Assembly (NCBI GenBank): GCA_002311635.1
Contig: DBZJ01000232.1
Location: 1 to 20,857 of the forward strand
Length of the DNA: 20,857 nt
DNA from: Syntrophaceae bacterium UBA1163
GTDB lineage: Bacteria; Desulfobacterota; BSN033; UBA1163
Direction of reading: 5' to 3'
Shown: piece after piece, positions 15,645-20,857 of the stretch
How positions within the stretch are numbered: the first letter of the stretch is position 1
How the letters are laid out: each line of letters begins with the position of its first letter
Notes under the pieces: generated by a model
The model's input: the letters and a program-made list of their open reading frames with translations, nothing else
Database searches by the model: none
What the model was told of the DNA's origin: nothing
Position numbers and translations under genes: made by a program

Positions 15645-16016
15645 CTAATTTTTCGCTTCCAGCTCAGAAAATCTTTTCTCCATCTGGGCCATTTTGTCTT
15701 GCATCCTTTTCATCTCTTCTTCTGAAGCCGTGCCCTTTTCCATCATATTGGACATATCCATCATCTGCCGTGACATGTCCCTCATTATTTCAAACATCAT
15801 TTTCCTGATGTCCGGGGGCGCCGTCTCCTTCCTGATCATATTTGGCATCTTTCCCATCATTCCTGACATTCGATTCATCATCTCCGTCATCTTGTTCATC
15901 ATTTCCTTCTGCCCCATCAGTCCACGACCCTTTTGCGCTCTTTGACCGACCATCTGTGCATAGCTGTAGGAAATGAGCAGGCCCAAAATCAAACCAATCA
16001 AGAGTACCTTTTTCAT
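15645..16016 (-). CDS. Exported methionine-rich small protein
   Basis: 123 residues. A clear signal peptide (MKKVLLIGLILGLLISYSYA, cut after Ala20) leaves about 103 residues of which I count 25 Met, many as MM pairs spaced three or four apart (EMMNKM, EMMNRMSGMMGKM). The mature part is predicted to be two amphipathic helices around a KETAPPD turn, the second ending in a charged coiled-coil-like stretch (EEEMKRMQDKMAQMEKRFSELEAKN). There are no Cys or His. Such methionine arrays in the periplasm can bind Cu(I) or Ag(I) or absorb oxidants, but I do not recognise a named family. GGAGG lies 5 bases before ATG 16016. It shares the motif SYSYAQ at the signal cleavage site with the glycine-heptad protein upstream. 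Confidence 0.75.
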   Translation of the reverse strand: MKKVLLIGLILGLLISYSYAQMVGQRAQKGRGLMGQKEMMNKMTEMMNRMSGMMGKMPNMIRKETAPPDIRKMMFEIMRDMSRQMMDMSNMMEKGTASEEEMKRMQDKMAQMEKRFSELEAKN

Positions 16017-16117
16017 CCTCGCCTCCGTTGAGTTCGTTAGGCTTTGTTTTCAAATTAAAGGTGGACAGATGAGGGAAAACGCTATTTTAAATTCTCCCAT
16101 AGATTAGGGGGAAATAA

Positions 16118-16309
16118 ATGGGTTTAAATGTGTATTTTAGGTGCGGAAACACTGTATATTCGGCTATAGAAATCGATTTAGCTCCTCAGGAGAAACTAAG
16201 TTTCTCACGGACGTTCGCTTCGATCTTGATAAATGTGGCATTCGCTGTAGCCAATGTAAAATTCGGACTGAGGGCAAATATGACAAATGTGACGGAGAAA
16301 GAAAGGTAG
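16118..16309 (+). pseudogene. Small plus-strand frame in a 317-base gap, possibly a frameshifted zinc-ribbon gene
   Basis: This is the only content seen in the gap 16017-16333. ATG 16118 follows AGGGGG at 6 bases and opens MGLNVYFRCGNTVYSAIEID, then EKLSFSRTF. After about 16215 the cysteine-rich sequence moves to the frame two bases over: DKCGIRCSQCKIRTEGKYDK then C (to about 16290), a CxxC-CxxC-like zinc-ribbon pattern. Reading the first frame alone gives an unremarkable tail stopping at TAG 16307-16309. A single indel between about 16200 and 16220 would join the two. The beginning matches 6149-6202. The indel and family are inferred; it could also be chance plus a shared repeat. Confidence 0.3.
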
Positions 16310-16333
16310 AGTCGGTTGACGGATTTCATTTGC

Positions 16334-16816
16334 TCATTTTGTATTCTCTTTATTCATCATCATCTGACTTTCTTTGATCATCATATCGCCCACATTCTTA
16401 AGCATATCCCCTTCCTTCATCAGCAGAGCACCTTCCTTTAACATGAGTTCTCCCCTTTCCATCATATGATCCTCCATCATCTTCAGGCCCTCTCTCACCA
16501 CTTTATCTCCTTCTTGCCAGATGGTTTCTCCTTTGCTTTTAAGCTGGGTTCCCTTCCCCATGAGATCTCCTTCCTGCAACCACCAGTCTCTTTTGCTGAT
16601 CTTCCCCTCCATCATCTCCATTCCTGCTTTCATGATTTTGTCGCCCTCGTTTATCAGGGTCTTGCCATGGTCAATCATCATCCGGCCCTTTTCCATCCAT
16701 ACCTTCCCTCGTTCTGCCATCATCCCCTTGCTTGTTAACCCTTCTCTCGGCTGTGCATAGCTATAAGAAGGAAGTAAAAATAAGATACAGAAACTTAATA
16801 GAAGTCTGGGTGACAT
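16334..16816 (-). CDS. Exported glycine-methionine heptad-repeat protein
   Basis: 160 residues. A signal peptide (cut after SYSYA, 21) precedes a chain of seven-residue units with Gly at a fixed place: Gly37, 44, 51, 58, 65; then 89, 96, 103, 110; then 122, 129, 136, 143. The unit is roughly G-x-x-hydrophobic-hydrophobic-x-(E/K/H), for example GDKIMKA and GALLMKE. A break at 71-88 contains RDWWLQEGD. The mature part has about 22 Met in 139 residues and no Cys. The pattern predicts long amphipathic helices or a solenoid rather than an enzyme. I recognise no named family. AGGAGG lies 6 bases before ATG 16816. It may share a transcript with the four-cysteine protein gene upstream, 54 bases away. 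A role in metal binding or membrane association is inferred from composition only. Confidence 0.72.
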   Translation of the reverse strand: MSPRLLLSFCILFLLPSYSYAQPREGLTSKGMMAERGKVWMEKGRMMIDHGKTLINEGDKIMKAGMEMMEGKISKRDWWLQEGDLMGKGTQLKSKGETIWQEGDKVVREGLKMMEDHMMERGELMLKEGALLMKEGDMLKNVGDMMIKESQMMMNKENTK

Positions 16817-16835
16817 CCTAAACCTCCTCCTTTCC

Positions 16836-16857
16836 CCATATGATCGATATCATATGG
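16836..16857. repeat. 9-bp inverted repeat between two small exported-protein genes
   Basis: CCATATGAT (16836-16844) and ATCATATGG (16849-16857) are perfect inverted repeats around CGAT. It lies 20 bases before the ATG of the glycine-heptad gene. It is AT-rich with no T-run, so an operator or RNA stem near the ribosome site is likelier than a terminator. Confidence 0.45.
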
Positions 16858-16870
16858 CAAAGCAATGCGT

Positions 16871-17164
16871 TCACGGGCCGATTTGTTTAATCTCCATCAT
16901 GACACATCTTTTGCCGTCTATCATAATTTCGTCGCCGTCGCAGACATAGCTCTTGAGGAGCTGAATTTTTGAAGACGGTTGGACAGCGCAATTCTGGACA
17001 TCAAAACGGACGAAGGGCACCGATCCAGCATAAAGGATGACCGTGTTCGTTCCTTCCAGGGAAAAATTGCTGAAATATCCTATATCCGTGCATCCAGCCG
17101 AGCTCAGACCTGGAAGAAGAAAAAAAATGATAAAACACAACGGAAAGAATATCTTCTTTTTCAT
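16871..17164 (-). CDS. Small exported protein with four cysteines, function unknown
   Basis: 97 residues. The signal peptide (MKKKIFFPLCFIIFFLLPGL, cut after SSA at 23) leaves about 74 residues with Cys25, Cys59, Cys75 and Cys87, enough for two disulfides. SSAGC resembles but does not fit a lipobox (Ser rather than Leu at -3), so a lipoprotein is possible but less likely. The mature part is predicted mostly beta (TVILYAGSVPFVRFDV, SKIQLLKSYVC, EIMIDGKRCVMMEIKQI), consistent with a small barrel or sandwich. I do not recognise the family. The start is firm: AGGAGG 8 bases before ATG 17164. It would be first in a group with the two methionine-rich protein genes. Confidence 0.7.
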   Translation of the reverse strand: MKKKIFFPLCFIIFFLLPGLSSAGCTDIGYFSNFSLEGTNTVILYAGSVPFVRFDVQNCAVQPSSKIQLLKSYVCDGDEIMIDGKRCVMMEIKQIGP

Positions 17165-17427
17165 CCCATTAACCTCCTTCGATTTTAAACTGGAACATTT
17201 AACGACATCACCTTCGAGTTTATTTGAGAATGATCGAAGATGTAAACGGGGTGGATATGGTATTTTCTTCTCAGAAATGTCTTATTTCACGGGTTCTTAT
17301 CATCCTCGTAAGCAAGAAGCCGTGGCTCAACGCCCGTTCCGCATTGATTCTTGTTCAACAAGATCTGCTCGTTTTGAAACATTGGTTTTCTATTTTGGCC
17401 AGGCGTCCCCGCGATCTCGAACGCCGG

Positions 17428-20400
17428 TCACGGAAGGACCACATCGAAATCCATTTCTTTGCTGCCAAGAAGGCCTTTCCTTAAGACTCGCACCCTTACC
17501 TTCTCGCCTTTCTTACGGGCGAGGAGATCTATTTTCACATCGTCAATCGTGCGTATGGGAGTGTGATCGATGGCGAGGAGTGTGTCCCCGACCTTCATCC
17601 CTGCCTTTTCCGAAGCGCTCTCTTGAGGAAAACCGGCAATCTCCACTTTTCCCGCCTCTTCCTTCAAAAAAACCATGAGCATTGGGGAAGTGACGCCAGG
17701 GATGACGCCGGGAAAAAGAACGAAGTCTGCAATCCCTTTTTCAAGATCAGCGTTATTCAGGATAGTGGTATAATCGTATCCATTTCGTCTCGCTGTCCTC
17801 TTGGGGATACCAGAACCATAGGCAAGATGTCCACTGCCTGCAAGAACTATCATCTGGTCGTGTGGATGAGTCCTTAAGAACTGATCGACAGACTCTGCCA
17901 TGGTCTCATCCCATAAGATCTGGGCCTGATAGAAGAAGTCAAAATTGCTCGTCTTAAAGTTCTCGACGTCCCGATGCTCCAGAAAGACCTTTTTCAGCCT
18001 CTCCTTGTAGGCCTCATCCGAAAAGTCCATCTGGGAAGGGATCCACTTCCTCTCCTCTTCTGACAGGGAATCGAGGCCGCTCCGGAAGACCTTATCGACG
18101 ACCTCCTGCGGGATATTGAGGGCGATCACGGGGATGTTCTCTGATCTTGCGTAGAGCAGAATAGGTCTGTAAAGGTGATAGTCGAATCCCCATCGTTTGA
18201 AGTATTCCGTTCCTTTCAAGAATTCTGCTTCAGCAATCTTGCCTCCAATGTAGTCGTCCAGCACTTTCTGGAAAGGTCTCTGGAACATCTCCATGCCGAT
18301 GGCAATGCGCCTTCCTCTTTTGTGAAGGTCTTTGATGATTTCAAGCTCCATCACGTGGTCGGGAAACAGGTAGTGCGTTTCGCCGACATAGATGATCTTT
18401 TTGCTGGCCCCATAGGCCATGATATCGGGCAACGTCTTCAGGGTGGAGATCTCTACGGCGACCGCTTTCCCGAGAAGCTCTTCCGTTATCCCCCGTGTGC
18501 TCTGATCAATTTCCTTGTAAACGTTGACACCGTGATCAAACGCGACCGCACTGTACTTCCCGTAGTGAAAGATCTTTTGAAAGGCGGCATCGACCTCTTC
18601 TTTCGAGCGGGCGTTGAAAATCCCGACCACCTTCCAGCGGTTCCAGGGGTTTTCTTTCATCAGCACGCTAAATCCGCCCCGGACGACAATGCTCCCGTAA
18701 AGCCTCGTCACCACAGGATTGTCTGCCCCCAAAATCAAAAGGCTGGAGGTTGCGGGTTCTATGTATTTTATCCGGTCCGGCTGGCTCAGGCTGGCTCCTT
18801 TTCCCTTCAATCCGCCCACGACCTGTTCGTAGACCTCCGCCCCCGAAGGAGGAAGGACGATGACTCTTTTCTCATCTCCGATAAGCCGGGCGATGACAGG
18901 AGGAAATTCGTCAATCGAGAGCATCCTTGCGAGATCGTAGTCTTCATCTACGGAAATCCTGTCAGGGGCATCGTCTACGACCATCTTCAACTGTTCTTTC
19001 TCCCCTTGAAGATGAAAGACGGTCGTTGCCTTACCTAAGTGAGAATAGACGGCTACAGGTAAGTCGAGTATAAAGACTCTTCCCTTCTGAATTACCGTGA
19101 AGGACACTTCAAATTTAGCTCCCGACGGTTTGACCTTCACCTCTACGAGATGGAGATCAGGAAGACCCTTTTCGTCGATCCACTGGCTAAAAAACCAGCC
19201 CAGATTCTTCTGGTAGAATTTCTCAAAGGCCCTGCGGATATCTTCCCACGAAGCTTTTCTGAAGCGATTTTGCTCGACGAAATATCTGATCGCTTCAGAA
19301 AAGCGTTCTTCACCCACCATTCTTTTGAGCATCCGGAAAACCATCAAGGCCTTACCGTAACCAATCGCCTCGGATGCCTCGTCTGCTCTGTTTATGAACT
19401 CCCTCAAGGGAAATTCATTTTTCTCGTTGACATAGCTCTGATAGCTGATAAGCATCCCTTTTCGGTATTCGACTCCCCGCCCCTTCTCTTCCTCGTAAAG
19501 ATGGTCGGCAAGGAAGGTCGTCAATCCTTCTGCCCAATTGCCCTTTTTGTAATCGATATAGACGAGGTTCCCAAGCCATTGGTGGAGGATCTCATGGCCC
19601 AGAGACGTCTCCGGGATGAAAGGTAGCCTCACCACCACCTGACCGAGAAGGGTGTAGGTGGGCATGGAGTATCCCGTCGGCAGGAAGTTTTCGACGATGG
19701 AGAATCGTTTGTATGGAAAACTGCCGATCAGATGATCATACAGTTCCAAGTAGTGCTTTGCGTGTTCGATATAGGTCTTTACGAGGTCGAGATCTTCCGG
19801 GAAAAAATAAGCGAAAATTTCTACTCTGCCAAAATGGTCTTTTACTATTTTGTACCGATGGGTTGCAATGAGGCTCATAGAATCAAGCGGATGCGGAAAA
19901 TCAAAAACAAAAGCGGTTTTCCCGTCATTCACAGTCTTCTTGATGGTTTCCGCTTCGGAGACAGCCTCGTACCCATCGGGCAGTGTGGCCGTAAGATGGT
20001 AGCGGCACATTTGCCGGGGCTTTGGATACCACGTTCCCGTCAGAAATATCCCCCTGCCGCTGATGACACTTGCGGGTTGCTCTCCCGGAAAGCCGGGAGA
20101 GAGCTCTTTGAAAACACCCTCGAACCCGATGTGGAGCATGCCCTCACGAGAGGAGAGGATTCTCAGGGTCCCCTTTTGAACCGTAATATTCAGGTACTCT
20201 TTATCGAGGATTATATAAAGGAGGTTCAACTCCCCCTTGTCGAGGGTTATCTCCTGCCCTTTCTTTACCGGAATGGTCGCGACACCTTCGATTCTGGAAG
20301 CCTGGATGTCGAAGAAGACTTCGATGGTATAGTCCTGAAGGCCCTCTCCGGGCTGCTCCAGGCCGTATGTAATATTGGGCAGGATCAGCAAGGAGATCAG

Positions 20401-20457
20401 GAGAAATCGTCTCAAACTTTTTTCAAGTGGCTTTCTCATCTTCCCGACGCAGCCCAT
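17428..20457 (-). CDS. Exported fusion protein: M1 aminopeptidase domain, ChaN-like heme-binding domain, PDZ domain
   Basis: 1009 residues. A signal peptide (RRFLLISLLILPNITYG, 16-32) and beta domain precede an M1 peptidase core: ENFLPTGYSMP (256-266) in place of GAMEN, zinc site His288-Glu289-x-x-His292 with Glu310 in GNWAEGLTT, and Tyr367 in GYGKALMVF. The spacing His292-Glu310 is one residue shorter than in classic M1 enzymes. After a beta region and a linker domain (about 520-680) comes a ChaN-like domain (PF04187): IIYVGETHYLFPDH (688-701), GMEMFQRPFQ (721-730), and AGSGHLAYGSGIPKR (873-887), with His877 and Tyr880 as candidate heme ligands. A PDZ domain ends the chain (about 940-1005; KAGMKVGDTLLAID). 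ChaN proteins bind heme in iron uptake. The gene starts 22 bases after the HtrA gene stop. ATG 20457 has a weak site; ATG 20439 is an alternative. The domains are confident; the joint function is unknown. Confidence 0.88.
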   Translation of the reverse strand: MGCVGKMRKPLEKSLRRFLLISLLILPNITYGLEQPGEGLQDYTIEVFFDIQASRIEGVATIPVKKGQEITLDKGELNLLYIILDKEYLNITVQKGTLRILSSREGMLHIGFEGVFKELSPGFPGEQPASVISGRGIFLTGTWYPKPRQMCRYHLTATLPDGYEAVSEAETIKKTVNDGKTAFVFDFPHPLDSMSLIATHRYKIVKDHFGRVEIFAYFFPEDLDLVKTYIEHAKHYLELYDHLIGSFPYKRFSIVENFLPTGYSMPTYTLLGQVVVRLPFIPETSLGHEILHQWLGNLVYIDYKKGNWAEGLTTFLADHLYEEEKGRGVEYRKGMLISYQSYVNEKNEFPLREFINRADEASEAIGYGKALMVFRMLKRMVGEERFSEAIRYFVEQNRFRKASWEDIRRAFEKFYQKNLGWFFSQWIDEKGLPDLHLVEVKVKPSGAKFEVSFTVIQKGRVFILDLPVAVYSHLGKATTVFHLQGEKEQLKMVVDDAPDRISVDEDYDLARMLSIDEFPPVIARLIGDEKRVIVLPPSGAEVYEQVVGGLKGKGASLSQPDRIKYIEPATSSLLILGADNPVVTRLYGSIVVRGGFSVLMKENPWNRWKVVGIFNARSKEEVDAAFQKIFHYGKYSAVAFDHGVNVYKEIDQSTRGITEELLGKAVAVEISTLKTLPDIMAYGASKKIIYVGETHYLFPDHVMELEIIKDLHKRGRRIAIGMEMFQRPFQKVLDDYIGGKIAEAEFLKGTEYFKRWGFDYHLYRPILLYARSENIPVIALNIPQEVVDKVFRSGLDSLSEEERKWIPSQMDFSDEAYKERLKKVFLEHRDVENFKTSNFDFFYQAQILWDETMAESVDQFLRTHPHDQMIVLAGSGHLAYGSGIPKRTARRNGYDYTTILNNADLEKGIADFVLFPGVIPGVTSPMLMVFLKEEAGKVEIAGFPQESASEKAGMKVGDTLLAIDHTPIRTIDDVKIDLLARKKGEKVRVRVLRKGLLGSKEMDFDVVLP

Positions 20458-20479
20458 GAGAACCCCGCTTCACTGTGCT

Positions 20480-20857
20480 CTACCTGCTACGAGCAATCAA
20501 GGCGTTTGCAGCCTTAACGGCCATATTGCTGGGAATAGTGAAGCCGATCCCTTCAAAACCCCCTGACTCCGTAGCAATAGCGGCATTGACACCCACTACC
20601 TCCCCGTAAAGGTTTAAGAGAGGTCCACCGCTGTTTCCTGGATTGATGGCTGCATCGGTCTGAAGAAAATCCTGATAGCTGGTCGGGTCGGTTACTGCCC
20701 GACGATGTTTAGCGCTGATAATCCCCTGCGTAACCGATTTCTCAAGGGCACGAGGAGCTCCGATCGCCACCACCCACTCTCCCACCTCCACTTTGTCCGA
20801 ATCTCCAAAAGTGACATGAGGGAGGCGTTCGTTGGTTGAAATGCGTATCACCGCCAA
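20480..20857 (-). CDS. Deg/HtrA-type serine protease, C-terminal part, without PDZ domain (partial)
   Basis: 125 residues are visible; the 5' part is beyond the right edge. The frame enters with LAVIRI, normally preceded by the catalytic Asp, and contains LPHVTFGDS, VGEWVVAIGAP, the activation-loop stretch SVTQGIISAKHR, TDAAINPGNSGGPLLN with nucleophile Ser76 of the fragment, and GFTIPSNMA. This is the S1C trypsin-like fold of periplasmic quality-control proteases. It stops at TAG (20480-20482) after NALIARSR, exactly where DegP/DegS relatives enter the PDZ domain. After the stop the same frame continues STVKRGSHGL, resembling the usual linker and first PDZ strand (VxRGxLGV). So it may be a PDZ-less protease or one shortened by a stop. 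Confidence 0.9.
   Translation of the reverse strand: MAVIRISTNERLPHVTFGDSDKVEVGEWVVAIGAPRALEKSVTQGIISAKHRRAVTDPTSYQDFLQTDAAINPGNSGGPLLNLYGEVVGVNAAIATESGGFEGIGFTIPSNMAVKAANALIARSR

Noticed and set aside
17395..17427. GGCGT/ACGCC pairing after the fusion gene as a terminator
   Set aside because: Five-base stem with a long loop and no T-run.
17037..17678. Plus-strand open frame of 213 codons spanning the gap 17165-17427
   Set aside because: Arg/Pro/Ser-rich low-quality translation and no ribosome site; both ends are antisense to real genes.
18175..19038. Plus-strand open frame of 287 codons opposite the M1-ChaN-PDZ gene
   Set aside because: No ribosome site or recognisable domain, and the opposite strand encodes conserved motifs throughout.
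19732..20517. Plus-strand open frame of 261 codons across the start of the fusion gene and the end of the HtrA gene
   Set aside because: It covers two genuine minus-strand genes and the gap between them, with no protein-like motif.

Overview
The window reads as a chromosomal segment of a Gram-negative, respiring bacterium. The basis is a multiheme NapC/NirT-type quinol-cytochrome, a second membrane-bound cytochrome c, many exported proteins with signal peptides, and paired M16 and M1 peptidases. The mix is typical of uncultured Desulfobacterota-like or related anaerobic lineages, but nothing here is a phylogenetic marker, so that is an inference. Every intact gene lies on the minus strand. 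Only an IS remnant at the left edge and two small degenerate reading frames lie on the plus strand. TTG and GTG starts are common and are supported by good Shine-Dalgarno sequences. No tRNA, rRNA or CRISPR array was seen.

Layout. (1) 1-203: the right end of an IS200/IS605 element, with the tnpA 3' end and the subterminal hairpin. (2) 154-3036: a single-chain restriction-methylation protein of Eco57I type. Its last codons and stop lie inside the IS end, so its natural C-terminus is lost. (3) 3199-6071: two M16 peptidase genes that look like a complementary heterodimer, one with the zinc site and one with the R/Y pair. (4) 6304-8429: an MFS exporter and signal peptidase I. (5) 8498-13989: a closely spaced gene train, in transcription order an NfeD-like membrane protein, a CHRD-domain exported protein, a SHOCT membrane protein, a P3A-type proton ATPase and a 13-heme NapC/NirT cytochrome; lepB follows. 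(6) 14169-15575: a coupled pair, a DUF2231-like membrane protein with a C-terminal cytochrome c domain followed by a CPBP membrane protease. (7) 15645-17164: three small exported proteins, one about a quarter methionine, one built of glycine-methionine heptads, one with four cysteines. Between the first two lies a 317-base gap holding a degenerate plus-strand frame with zinc-ribbon-like cysteines. (8) 17428-20857: a three-part exported protein (M1 aminopeptidase, ChaN-like heme-binding domain, PDZ) just downstream of a Deg/HtrA protease that stops before its PDZ domain.

How the parts may work together. The common theme is the cell envelope: proteolysis (M16 pair, M1-ChaN, HtrA, CPBP, LepB), quinol-linked electron transfer (two cytochromes), proton pumping (P3A ATPase) and methionine-rich periplasmic proteins suited to soft-metal binding or oxidant scavenging. 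A shared envelope redox or metal stress role is inferred from adjacency only. The most unusual items are the M1-ChaN-PDZ fusion beside a PDZ-less HtrA, the glycine-heptad and methionine-rich pair, the IS-derived tail on the restriction enzyme, and a diverged about 54-bp repeat shared by two gaps almost 10 kb apart.

The gap 17165-17427 (263 bases) holds only the ribosome binding site of its downstream gene and a 13-base palindrome at 17350-17362; no gene was seen there. The gap 13990-14168 holds the ribosome binding site of the NfeD-like gene and nothing else that could be supported.
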